DNA of 64,000 nucleotides from an uncultured Gammaproteobacteria bacterium. GTDB lineage: Bacteria > Pseudomonadota > Gammaproteobacteria > Steroidobacterales > GCA-2729495. The translations under genes were made by a program, and so were the position numbers. The stretch is from the NCBI GenBank assembly GCA_937921935.1, contig CAKZWQ010000018.1, positions 1 to 64,000 of the forward strand. The letters run 5' to 3'. This document shows, one piece after another, positions 11,847-19,931 of this stretch (within the stretch, counting starts at the first letter, position 1; each line of letters begins with the position of its first letter). A model generated the notes under the pieces. That model was not told where the DNA came from. It ran no database searches and was given only the letters and a program-made list of their open reading frames with translations.

Positions 11847-12596
11847 TCACGCCGACAAAATCATCCCACCCGTCACATTCAGCACCGTACCCGTCATGTA
11901 GCCGGACTCCGGGCCACATAAAAACCGGATCGGCCCGGCACAGTCTTCCGCCTTGCCCAGTCGACGCAAGGGGATAGTCTGCGGGTCAGGTGTATCGAAG
12001 TCTTCGAGCATGTCAGTAACGATCATGCCCGGCGCGACTGCGTTACAGCGAATGCCGTGGGGGCCGCCGTTGCGGGCCAGGTGCCGGGTCAGGCCGACGA
12101 TGGCGGCCTTGGACGCAGTGTATTCACTGCCCACCATGACGCCGCCCTGGTAGTAGGCCATGGAACTGAGCAGCACGATAACGCCGCTATGTTGTTCGAC
12201 CATGCCGTCCCAGACGGCGGCGACACAGTTCTGGGTGCCCGTCAGGTTCACATCCATCACCCATTGCCATTGTTCCCAGTCGCCGACGACCTGGCCGCGG
12301 GGGCAGACGCCGGCATTACAGACCAGGATGTCGAGTCGGCCATGGCGGCTGCGCAAATCAGCGGCAAGTTCGGCGCAGGCTTCACGCTCGCGAATATCCA
12401 GCACACAAGCCTCTGCCTTGCCGCCGGCTGCCTGAACGGCGACGGCCGCCGGCCCGCTATCCAGGACATCCGCCAGCACCACGTGGGCGCCGGCAGCAGC
12501 CAGGCTGTGCGCGGCAGCGGCACCAATGCCCCGGGCGCCGCCGGTGATCAGGGCGACCTGGCCCTCCAGGGCGCGTGACTGCATGGAATCTTTCAA
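11847..12596 (-). CDS. Short-chain dehydrogenase/reductase (SDR)
   Basis: The 249-aa classical SDR has the cofactor motif TGGARGIG (about residues 18-25), NAG (NAGVCPRG), catalytic Ser in LLSSMAYYQGG and YTASK. VLADVLD, with an acidic residue after the second strand, favours NAD(H). The C-terminus ends with the usual TGTVLNVTGG. The substrate is unknown. It is transcribed divergently from the AhpD-like gene across 88 bases. Confidence 0.9.
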   Translation of the reverse strand: MKDSMQSRALEGQVALITGGARGIGAAAAHSLAAAGAHVVLADVLDSGPAAVAVQAAGGKAEACVLDIREREACAELAADLRSRHGRLDILVCNAGVCPRGQVVGDWEQWQWVMDVNLTGTQNCVAAVWDGMVEQHSGVIVLLSSMAYYQGGVMVGSEYTASKAAIVGLTRHLARNGGPHGIRCNAVAPGMIVTDMLEDFDTPDPQTIPLRRLGKAEDCAGPIRFLCGPESGYMTGTVLNVTGGMILSA

Positions 12597-12684
12597 GGCT
12601 GTCTCCCTGCCGGCTTTTCAGGGCCATTGTTTGCTTGGTTTGCAGCAAGAATATAACAATAGCCCTTGATGTCCTGACGGGGCC

Positions 12685-13416
12685 ATGAGTTTCGGTATGC
12701 CAGACAAGCAAGCAAGCAACGATATCGGGGAACAGCTGCGCGCCATTCGCGCCAAACGCGGTTACCTGCTGCCGCACCATGGGCTGATGGCCGTGACGGA
12801 TCCGGAGTTGCTCAGCGCTTACGACGCAACCTACACGGCCCTGACCCTGGCCGAGCGGGGCCTTTCCAGGCACGATCATGAGACGGTCTGGCTGGCTATT
12901 CTTATCGCCACCGATGAGGCCCTTGCCACCCATCATATTCCAAAGTTTCTCGACGCCGGCGGCAGCGAGGAGGAATTCGCCCGGATTCTGTCCCTGACGG
13001 CTTTCCTGAAAGGCTTTGGCGCCTATCGCTTCATTGAGCAGCACTGGCGCGGCCACCTGGCCGGGATTGATGTGGAACAAGCCTATCTGCAGGGTTTCAC
13101 CACCGCGGCCCAGGGTCTGGATGACAGGCTGGCGCATTTGTGTGCGGTTTCTGTACACACCTGCGCGGCAGCCTGGGATGGGCTGGTGTGGCATTTGTGC
13201 GCGGCTTATCGGGCGAAAGTCCCTGAAACCGAACTGGCGGAAGCCCTGTCATTGACCCTATTTCCCGGCAGCGTGCCGTACTTTGTCGAAGCGGCCGCAG
13301 TCTGGCGGCAATTGATTCTGGACGAACGCGTGACACCGTCGGCTGCATTCCGTGCCTGGGCCGAGATTGCCGGTCAGGGCGGCTACGACGAAGCAAAAGC
13401 AAACAGTCAGCCGTGA
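12685..13416 (+). CDS. Carboxymuconolactone decarboxylase/AhpD-like protein
   Basis: The 243-aa all-helical protein resembles two copies of the carboxymuconolactone decarboxylase/AhpD fold (ETVWLAILIATDEALATHHIPKFLDAG in the first, AHLCAVSVHTCAAAWDGLVWHLCAAYRA in the second). The redox CxxC of AhpD peroxidases is not evident, so a lyase or stability role is as likely as peroxidase chemistry. ATG 12697 is an alternative start. It overlaps the following SDR by 4 bases (GTGA), so the two are translationally coupled and probably act in one pathway. Confidence 0.65.
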   Translation: MSFGMPDKQASNDIGEQLRAIRAKRGYLLPHHGLMAVTDPELLSAYDATYTALTLAERGLSRHDHETVWLAILIATDEALATHHIPKFLDAGGSEEEFARILSLTAFLKGFGAYRFIEQHWRGHLAGIDVEQAYLQGFTTAAQGLDDRLAHLCAVSVHTCAAAWDGLVWHLCAAYRAKVPETELAEALSLTLFPGSVPYFVEAAAVWRQLILDERVTPSAAFRAWAEIAGQGGYDEAKANSQP

Positions 13417-14171
13417 CGGATGTCCCTGACAACACCCTGGCAGGTCGGCATATGTTGCTGACCGGTGCCGGCTCGGGCATCGGCCGCAGTTGTCTGGAGA
13501 TGGCCCTGGCCGATGGTGCTGATTGCGCGGCGCTATTACGGGATGAGGCCGAAGTGGATTCCCTTGGGGACTTGCTGCCCGCGGCGCGTTGTCATGTGCA
13601 GGATCTTCGCCAGGTGCAGGCCGTTGCCGCGAGTACGCAGGCCGCGCTGCGTAGCCTGACTGGTCCGGTGGATAGCTGTCTTTGTTGCGCCGGTGTTTTC
13701 GAACACCGCGCCGGCCTGGAAACAGAACTCGCTGACTGGCAGCGAGTGCTCGATATTAATCTGACCGCCGCGTTTGTGACCGCGCGGGAATGCGCCCGCA
13801 GTATGGCCGCCCAGGGCCGGGGTGCCATCGTGCTGGTGTCCAGTCAGATCGGCTTGGTCGGTCACCCGCGCGCGGCTGCCTACGCCGCGTCCAAAGCCGC
13901 ACTGAACGGTCTGGTGCGGGCGCTGGCCGTGGAGCTGGCGCCGCAGGGCGTGCGCGTCAATGCCGTTGCGCCCGGGCCCATTGCGACAGCCATGACCGAG
14001 GAGGCGCGTCAGGATCCTGCGCGGGCCGTGAGTCTTCTGGGCGGCATTCCGCTGGGTCGCTGCGGCGAGGCGGCGGAAGTGGCAGCGGCCGCACGTTTTT
14101 TATTGTCCGACGCCGCCGCCTTTATTACCGGCCAGGTGCTGTGCGTCGATGGCGGCGTCACGGCGGCCTGA
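13413..14171 (+). CDS. Short-chain dehydrogenase/reductase (SDR)
   Basis: The 252-aa classical SDR starts at a GTG overlapping the previous stop. It has TGAGSGIG for the cofactor, a CCAG in place of the usual NNAG, Ser in LVSSQIG, YAASK, NAVAPGPIATAM and the C-terminal GQVLCVDGG. The Asn-to-Cys change in the NAG motif is unusual but lies outside the catalytic Ser-Tyr-Lys set. FabG-like reductases share this overall pattern, but the substrate cannot be assigned. Confidence 0.9.
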   Translation: MTDVPDNTLAGRHMLLTGAGSGIGRSCLEMALADGADCAALLRDEAEVDSLGDLLPAARCHVQDLRQVQAVAASTQAALRSLTGPVDSCLCCAGVFEHRAGLETELADWQRVLDINLTAAFVTARECARSMAAQGRGAIVLVSSQIGLVGHPRAAAYAASKAALNGLVRALAVELAPQGVRVNAVAPGPIATAMTEEARQDPARAVSLLGGIPLGRCGEAAEVAAAARFLLSDAAAFITGQVLCVDGGVTAA

Positions 14172-14273
14172 GCAATTCAGGCCCGCTTGTCTTTTGGCTG
14201 ATCGACAGGGGCGCCTGCCAGACAGCCCTAGTACTATTGGCCGCTTGTTGCGCACCCGAGTTGGGAGATCCCG

Positions 14274-14747
14274 ATGGCCAGAACCTTAACGCTGCTGCTG
14301 TCGCTGGTTGCTGCCTGGCTGCTTTGGTCAGGCTTGTACAAACCCTTGTTGCTGGGTTTGGGCGCGGTGTCTTGCCTGCTGGTGTTGTACCTGTCGCGAC
14401 GGATGGACCTGACCCGGGCCAGGGTGTTTACCCTGGGTCTGTTACCCAGGATCCTTGGTTTCTGGGGCTGGCTGCTCAAAGAAATCATCAAGTCCAACGT
14501 CGAGGTAGCCCGGATCGTGCTTGACCCGAATCTCACCATGCAGCCCCAGGTGGTGGAGATAGAGGCGGACACGCAACTGGAGACCGGCCAGGCCATCCTT
14601 GGCAACAGCATTACCCTGACGCCGGGGACGGTGACCCTCGACGTATTCGACGGCAAGCTCAAGGTGCATTGCCTCAGCGATGCAGGCGCCGCAGCCCTTA
14701 AAGCCGGGGAAATGAATCGCCGCGTTCGGGCCGTGATGGGAGCCTGA
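14274..14747 (+). CDS. mrpE: Mrp-type Na+/H+ antiporter subunit E
   Basis: This is the first gene of a compact antiporter cluster, 157 aa, with two or three N-terminal hydrophobic segments and the MnhE-typical core (GFWGWLLKEIIKSNVEVARIVLDP, then GNSITLTPGTVTLDV). MrpE is needed for assembly of the Mrp antiporter in the inner membrane. A GGAG lies 6 bases before the ATG. The next gene begins 2 bases after its stop. Confidence 0.92.
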   Translation: MARTLTLLLSLVAAWLLWSGLYKPLLLGLGAVSCLLVLYLSRRMDLTRARVFTLGLLPRILGFWGWLLKEIIKSNVEVARIVLDPNLTMQPQVVEIEADTQLETGQAILGNSITLTPGTVTLDVFDGKLKVHCLSDAGAAALKAGEMNRRVRAVMGA

Positions 14748-14749
14748 GC

Positions 14750-15040
14750 ATGTTTGCGACGGTTTCCATCGCGATTCTCGTGACCATGACCCTGGCCATA
14801 ATCCGGGCCCTGCGCGGGCCGAGCCTTTATGACCGGGTGCTGGCCGTCAACATGTTCGGTACCAAGACCGTGCTGCTGGTTTCCGTGGCGGCTTACTTGC
14901 TGGGCCGCCCGGACTTTCTTGACCTGGCCCTGGCCTATGCGCTGATCAATTTCATCGGGGTCCTGGCGGTCCTGGAGTTTTTCCAGACGCGCGCGCTGCG
15001 CCGGAGGCTGGATGCCGAGGACGGGAGCGAGTCCTCATGA
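14750..15040 (+). CDS. mrpF: Mrp-type antiporter subunit F
   Basis: A 96-aa membrane protein with three hydrophobic segments and the MrpF/PhaF signature (IIRALRGPSLYDRVLAVNMFGTK, LDLALAYALINFIGVLAVLEF). It is a small structural subunit of the Mrp antiporter. It overlaps mrpG by 4 bases. Confidence 0.92.
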   Translation: MFATVSIAILVTMTLAIIRALRGPSLYDRVLAVNMFGTKTVLLVSVAAYLLGRPDFLDLALAYALINFIGVLAVLEFFQTRALRRRLDAEDGSESS

Positions 15041-15357
15041 GCCTGGCCCTGGATATCGGCAGCTGGTTGTTATTCGGCATCGGCAGTCTGGTGCTGTTTA
15101 TCGGGGCTGTGGGTGTGCTGCGAATGCCCACCTTGTATACGCGCATGCATGCCGCCAGCCTGACGGACAGCCTGGGCGCGCTCGCGGTACTGGGGGGCAT
15201 CATGTTGCAGGCCGGCTGGTCACTGGCTGCCCTGAAGCTGCTGGCGATTTTGTTGTTTCTGCTCCTCACCAGTCCCACCTCATCGTATGCACTGGCCAAT
15301 GCGGCCTTGCTGAACGCAGAGGGGGGCAGCAAGCCGGATGAGGAGGCTGCGCAATGA
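15037..15357 (+). CDS. mrpG: Mrp-type antiporter subunit G
   Basis: A 106-aa protein with three hydrophobic segments and the MrpG/PhaG signature GAVGVLRMPTLYTRMHAASLTDSLG, followed by LKLLAILLFLLLTSPTSSYALANAA. It is a small structural subunit. Four-base ATGA overlaps with both neighbours point to cotranslation. Confidence 0.92.
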   Translation: MSLALDIGSWLLFGIGSLVLFIGAVGVLRMPTLYTRMHAASLTDSLGALAVLGGIMLQAGWSLAALKLLAILLFLLLTSPTSSYALANAALLNAEGGSKPDEEAAQ

Positions 15358-16343
15358 CCATTCTGTTTGCGGTCTTCCTGCTTAGCATGCTGGTGATTAC
15401 CGCCGTCGCGATTGTGCGCTCCAGCGATCTTTTTGCTGCCGTCATGTTGCTGGGGATTTTCAGTTTGTTGATGGCCGCCAACTTCTTCGTGCTGGATGCG
15501 GCAGATGTTGCCTTGACGGAGGCAGCGGTGGGCGCGGGAATATCGACCGTTCTGTTTCTCGGCGCCCTTGCCCTGACGGCGGCGCGTGAACGTTCCAGGC
15601 TCGGGCCGCCGGGCCTGGCCCTGGTCGTGTCTCTTGTCATGGCGGCCACGGTGGTCTACGCGACTTTCGACAAACCTGCCCTGGGTGATCCCAATGCACC
15701 TGTGCACCAGCATGTGGCGCCCTGGTATCTGGAACAGACACCGGAACTGATCGGCATTCCCAATGTGGTGACGGCCGTGTTGGGCAGCTTTCGCGCTTAC
15801 GACACCCTCGGCGAGGTGTTCGTGGTCTTCGCGGCTGCCATCGGGGTGTTGTTTATCCTCAGTGGCGATCGCCCCGTCAGCCAGGTCTTTCGGCCCAAAG
15901 ATGCGCCGAGCACCCGTGGCCTGAAGCATCACCTGATTCCAAGAATAGTGGGCAAGTTACTGATTCCATTTATTTTTCTATTCGCGCTCTATGTGCAGTT
16001 CCATGGCGAATACGGCCCGGGCGGGGGCTTCCAGGCGGGTGCCCTGATGGCGGCCGGCGTGATTCTCTACGCCTTACTGGTGGGTGAGGGCCGGGCCCTG
16101 GAGGCACTGCCGGAGCCGCTTCTTAAGGGCATGGTCGCCGGCGGGGCACTGCTTTATCTGCTGGTGGGTGTGGTCTGCATGCTGCTTGGGGGCAACTTCC
16201 TGGATTATTCCGTGCTGGCTGCCGATGCCGTATTCGGGCAACAGTTGGGCATCATCCTGATTGAAGCCGGCGTCGGTATTGCGGTGACGGGTGTGCTGTT
16301 ATGTATTTTTCACGCCTTTGCCGCGCGTGATTCGGGCATCTGA
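15354..16343 (+). CDS. mrpB: Mrp-type subunit: DUF4040 joined to MnhB domain
   Basis: The 329-aa membrane protein joins two pieces. Residues 1 to about 95 are a DUF4040-type segment (LTEAAVGAGISTVLFLGAL), which in canonical systems lies in the C-terminal part of MrpA. About residues 195-325 form an MnhB domain (FIFLFALYVQFHGEYGPGGGFQAGALMAAGVILYAL). With the separate MrpA-like subunit at 18196-19662 it looks like a split and re-fused MrpA/MrpB. It overlaps mrpG by 4 bases and is followed by mrpC after 9 bases. Confidence 0.88.
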   Translation: MTILFAVFLLSMLVITAVAIVRSSDLFAAVMLLGIFSLLMAANFFVLDAADVALTEAAVGAGISTVLFLGALALTAARERSRLGPPGLALVVSLVMAATVVYATFDKPALGDPNAPVHQHVAPWYLEQTPELIGIPNVVTAVLGSFRAYDTLGEVFVVFAAAIGVLFILSGDRPVSQVFRPKDAPSTRGLKHHLIPRIVGKLLIPFIFLFALYVQFHGEYGPGGGFQAGALMAAGVILYALLVGEGRALEALPEPLLKGMVAGGALLYLLVGVVCMLLGGNFLDYSVLAADAVFGQQLGIILIEAGVGIAVTGVLLCIFHAFAARDSGI

Positions 16344-16352
16344 GCCGGCAGC

Positions 16353-16712
16353 ATGCAACTGCTTGGCTTATTTAACTATTGGGTTTTCGTTGTCCTGCTG
16401 ATGATCGGCTTTTACGCGGTCATTGCCAAAGACAATCTCATCAAGAAGCTGATCGGCCTGTCCATATTTCAGTCGGCCGTGTTTCTGCTGTACATCTCCA
16501 TGGACAAGGTGGAGGGCGGCACGGCACCGATCATTCAGCCAGGCGCTGTGGATCAGCTGTACTCGAACCCGCTGCCGCAGGTGCTGATCCTGACCGCGAT
16601 CGTCGTCGGTATCTCCACCACGGCGCTCGGCCTGGCCCTCGTCGTGCGTATCAAAGAAGCCTACGGCACCATCGAAGAAAGTGAGGCCGCCGGCATGGAC
16701 CGAGAGGCTTGA
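16353..16712 (+). CDS. mrpC: Mrp-type antiporter subunit C (NuoK-like)
   Basis: The 119-aa protein has three hydrophobic segments and the MnhC/NuoK pattern (DNLIKKLIGLSIFQSAVFLLYISM, DPLPQVLILTAIVVGISTTALGLAL-like). The TALGLAL segment corresponds to the NuoK helix with conserved small residues. It overlaps the next gene by 4 bases. Confidence 0.9.
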   Translation: MQLLGLFNYWVFVVLLMIGFYAVIAKDNLIKKLIGLSIFQSAVFLLYISMDKVEGGTAPIIQPGAVDQLYSNPLPQVLILTAIVVGISTTALGLALVVRIKEAYGTIEESEAAGMDREA

Positions 16713-18199
16713 GCCTGACGGCCCAGTTGCCCGCGCTGCAGGTGGTGGTGCCCATGCTCACGGCACCGCTGGTCGCGTTCCTGCGCTTGCCGGGTCTGGC
16801 GTGGATCGCCACCACCGCGACCAGCGCCATGGCCTTTGCTATTGCCGTTTCACTTACGCAAACGGTGCTGGGCGGAGCCCAAATGGATTACTCCATGGGC
16901 GGCTGGGCAGCCCCTTACGGCATCGCCCTGAATCTTGATTCGTTCAGCGTTCTGCTGCTGCTGATTGTGACGGGTGCATCCACGGTGGCGCTGCTTGCGG
17001 GCAAGGCTTCCCTGGACAAAGAAATCGAGCCGTCCAGGCAGCCGATGTTTTTTGCCGGCTGGCTGCTGGTGCTCGCGGGTCTGGCCGGCATTGTGGTCAC
17101 TGGGGATGCCTTTAACATTTTCGTGTTCATGGAGATTTCCTCCCTGGCCACCTACATGCTCGTGGCCGGCGGGCCGGATCGGCGCGCGCTGACAGCGGTG
17201 TTCAAGTACCTGATCATGGGCACCACGGGCGCTACCTTTTATCTGATCGGTATCGGTTTGATCTACATGATGACCGGGACGCTCAACCTGGCCGACATGG
17301 AGGCGCGCATCGGTGCCGTGGAAGACGTTAAACCGATCCTGGTGGCTGCCGGGTTTATCACTATTGGCCTGGCACTAAAGGCCGCGGTTTTTCCCCTGCA
17401 TGCCTGGCTGCCCAATGCCTATACCTACGCGCCCAACGTGGTCACCGTGTTTCTCGCGGCCTGTTCCACAAAAGTCGCTCTCTATGTGCTGCTGCGTTTC
17501 GATTTTGTGGTTTTTCAGGGCAACCTGAGTCAGCACGATCTGCAGTTTGCCGGCTTTCTGATTCCCCTGGCCTTGCTAGGCATCGTGATGGGCTCCCTGG
17601 CGGCCGTCTTTGAAAGAAATCTGAAGCGCCTGCTGGCCTATTCATCCGTGGCCCAGATCGGCTACATCCTGCTCGGTGCAGGTTGCGTGAGTGTGCTGGG
17701 TCTGACCGCGGGCATCGTGCACATGTTTAATCACGCCCTGGCCAAGGGGGCTTTGTTCCTGGTGGTGGCTTGTGTGGGCATGAGCCTTTCCCGGCTGCGC
17801 ATCGCGGATCTGGCCGGCGTAGGTCGCGACATGCCCTGGACCATGGGGGCTTTCGTGCTGGCCGGACTCAGTCTGATCGGTGTGCCGGGCACCGCAGGTT
17901 TTGTCAGTAAGTGGTACCTGATCCTGGCGGCCCTTGAGCAGGGACCCGTCGGCTTGTTGATGGTGGCGATTATCGTGTTCAGTTCGCTGCTTGCGGTTGT
18001 GTATATCTGGCGGATTGTAGAAACGGTTTACTTTGGTGAGCGCGAGCCGGGTGCTGCTGCTATCAGTGAAGCGCCCATGCCGATGCTGATCGTGACCTGG
18101 TTAGCCGCGCTGGCTAACCTGTTTTTCGGTCTGCAGCCTGACTTGCCCGTGGAACTGGCCACGAACGCGGCCCAGGCCCTGCTGGTGCACCTGCTGTGA
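16709..18199 (+). CDS. mrpD: Mrp-type antiporter subunit D (NuoN/M-like)
   Basis: The 496-aa polytopic protein is of the proton-conducting NuoL/M/N family with about 14 hydrophobic segments. Key features are EISSLATYMLVA, with the conserved membrane Glu, and GLALKAAVFPLHAWLPNAYTYAPNVVTVFLAACSTKVALY, with the conserved Lys residues and half-channel helices. The frame starts at TTG 16709, in a TTGA overlap with mrpC. It probably moves H+ or Na+ in the antiporter complex. Confidence 0.9.
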   Translation: MSLTAQLPALQVVVPMLTAPLVAFLRLPGLAWIATTATSAMAFAIAVSLTQTVLGGAQMDYSMGGWAAPYGIALNLDSFSVLLLLIVTGASTVALLAGKASLDKEIEPSRQPMFFAGWLLVLAGLAGIVVTGDAFNIFVFMEISSLATYMLVAGGPDRRALTAVFKYLIMGTTGATFYLIGIGLIYMMTGTLNLADMEARIGAVEDVKPILVAAGFITIGLALKAAVFPLHAWLPNAYTYAPNVVTVFLAACSTKVALYVLLRFDFVVFQGNLSQHDLQFAGFLIPLALLGIVMGSLAAVFERNLKRLLAYSSVAQIGYILLGAGCVSVLGLTAGIVHMFNHALAKGALFLVVACVGMSLSRLRIADLAGVGRDMPWTMGAFVLAGLSLIGVPGTAGFVSKWYLILAALEQGPVGLLMVAIIVFSSLLAVVYIWRIVETVYFGEREPGAAAISEAPMPMLIVTWLAALANLFFGLQPDLPVELATNAAQALLVHLL

Positions 18200-19662
18200 G
18201 CGGGGATCTGCAGATTCTGCTGGCAATCGGGCTGCCGTTGCTGGGCGCCCTGGGTATCGCGGCCGCGAGCCGCTTCCCGAATCTTCGTGAAACGGTAACG
18301 CTGGCTACTGCCGTGTCACTGACCACCGTGGTCTGGTCCTTGCTGCCGGCGGTCATGGCAGGCGATCGCCCGGTCGCTGCGCTGCCGGCCGGAGTTGCCG
18401 GCGTGCCCATCGCGTTCAGCGTCGAGCCCCTGGGCATGTTGTTTGCCGCGCTGGCCTCGCTGCTGTGGATCGTGAACTCCATTTATTCCATTGGCTATAT
18501 GCGCGGCAATAACGAGTCACACCAGACGCGCTTTTACATCTGCTTTGCCGTTGCTTTGTCGGCAGCCACGGGTATCGCTTTCGCCGGGAATCTGCTCACG
18601 CTGTTTCTGTTCTACGAGATGCTGACCCTGTCCACCTATCCCCTGGTGGCGCACAAGGGTGATGCGGCCACGGTGAAGCAGGCGCGCGTCTACCTGGGGA
18701 TTTTGCTTGGCACCTCCATTGGCCTGCTGTTGCCTGCAATGCTGTGGATCTACCTGGCCACGGGCACCCTGGACTTCATACCCGGGGGCATCGTGGCGGG
18801 GCACATCGGCGGCCCGGCACTGGGTTTGTTGCTGGCTTTGTGTGTATTCGGGGTGGGCAAGGCTGCGGTCATGCCCGTGCACCGCTGGTTACCGGCGGCG
18901 ATGGTGGCGCCCACGCCCGTGAGTGCGCTGTTGCATGCCGTGGCCGTGGTGAAAGCCGGCGTGTTCACCATCACCAAGCTGATTATCTATATCTTCGGTG
19001 TTGACTACCTGTTTGCCGAGCCCAGTTCCGGCTGGCTGGTTTATGTGGCCGCCTTTACGGTGCTCGCCGCCAGTGTAGTGGCCCTGCGGCAGACAAACCT
19101 CAAGCGCTTGCTGGCTTACTCAACGATCGGCCAGTTGTCTTACGTCGTGATGGCTGCAGCGGTCCTGCAACCATTGGCTGAAGTCGGGGCTGCCGTGCAT
19201 ATCGCGGCCCACGCCTTCGGCAAGATCACCCTGTTCTTTGCGGCAGGTGCGATTTACACGGCAGCCAGGAAAACCGAAATCGGCCAGTTACGCGGCATCG
19301 GCCGACGCATGCCCTGGACCATGGCGGCTTTCACCATCGGCGCGTTGAGCATGGTCGGGGTGCCGCCCACGGCAGGTTTTGTTTCCAAGTGGTTCATCCT
19401 GGCCGGTGCCTTTCAGTCCGACAACCTGGTGGTGGTGGCGACGATTGTTTTGAGCACGGCACTGAATGCTGCCTACTTTCTGCCCCTGGTGTTTCGTGCC
19501 TGGTTTCGCGAAGAAAATGTCCCGCCGCCGCGGGACCACGGCGAAGCGCCCTGGCCCATGGTGCTGGCATTGACCACCACAGCCTTTTTGACCCTGGCCT
19601 TCTTTGTGGGCAACCAGCCCGTCCTGGATCTTGAGCTGCAACTGGTGAGGGCTGCCCCGTGA
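18196..19662 (+). CDS. MrpA N-terminal-like (NuoL-type) antiporter subunit
   Basis: The 488-aa polytopic protein has the MrpA/NuoL signature GKAAVMPVHRWLPAAMVAPTPVSALLHAVAVVKAGVF, FYEMLTLSTYPLVAHKGD with the membrane Glu, and LKRLLAYSTIGQLSYV. It is much shorter than full MrpA (about 800 aa) and lacks the C-terminal DUF4040/MnhB part, which is encoded separately at 15354-16343. The start is GTG 18196, overlapping the previous stop. The next frame starts in its own last four bases. Confidence 0.88.
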   Translation: MSGDLQILLAIGLPLLGALGIAAASRFPNLRETVTLATAVSLTTVVWSLLPAVMAGDRPVAALPAGVAGVPIAFSVEPLGMLFAALASLLWIVNSIYSIGYMRGNNESHQTRFYICFAVALSAATGIAFAGNLLTLFLFYEMLTLSTYPLVAHKGDAATVKQARVYLGILLGTSIGLLLPAMLWIYLATGTLDFIPGGIVAGHIGGPALGLLLALCVFGVGKAAVMPVHRWLPAAMVAPTPVSALLHAVAVVKAGVFTITKLIIYIFGVDYLFAEPSSGWLVYVAAFTVLAASVVALRQTNLKRLLAYSTIGQLSYVVMAAAVLQPLAEVGAAVHIAAHAFGKITLFFAAGAIYTAARKTEIGQLRGIGRRMPWTMAAFTIGALSMVGVPPTAGFVSKWFILAGAFQSDNLVVVATIVLSTALNAAYFLPLVFRAWFREENVPPPRDHGEAPWPMVLALTTTAFLTLAFFVGNQPVLDLELQLVRAAP

Positions 19663-19931
19663 CCCCTGAAGACCAGCGTTCCGACACCGCTGAAACGGAT
19701 CCCTGGCTGGTGCGCCCGGCCACGATCCGCAAATTGTGGATTGGTTTCGCCGTGCTCCTGGCTGCCACGGTGCTGGGGCAGGCTCTGATACCCGTGAAGG
19801 GCTACTTCGGCGTGGATAGTTGGTTCGGCTTTGGCGCCCTGTTCGGGTTCCTGTCTTGTTTGGTCATGGTCATCGTGGCCAGGATCCTCGGCGTCGTGCT
19901 CAAGCGCGACGAGCGGTACTACGATGATTGA
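19659..19931 (+). CDS. Small two-TM protein of the Mrp-like cluster
   Basis: I do not recognise this 90-aa protein. It has a polar N-terminus, two hydrophobic helices (LWIGFAVLLAATVLGQALI and FGFGALFGFLSCLVMVIVARILGVVL) and a charged tail KRDERYYDD. It starts at GTG 19659, overlaps both neighbours and must be cotranslated with them. An accessory or assembly subunit specific to this antiporter subtype is the obvious inference. Confidence 0.75.
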   Translation: MTPEDQRSDTAETDPWLVRPATIRKLWIGFAVLLAATVLGQALIPVKGYFGVDSWFGFGALFGFLSCLVMVIVARILGVVLKRDERYYDD

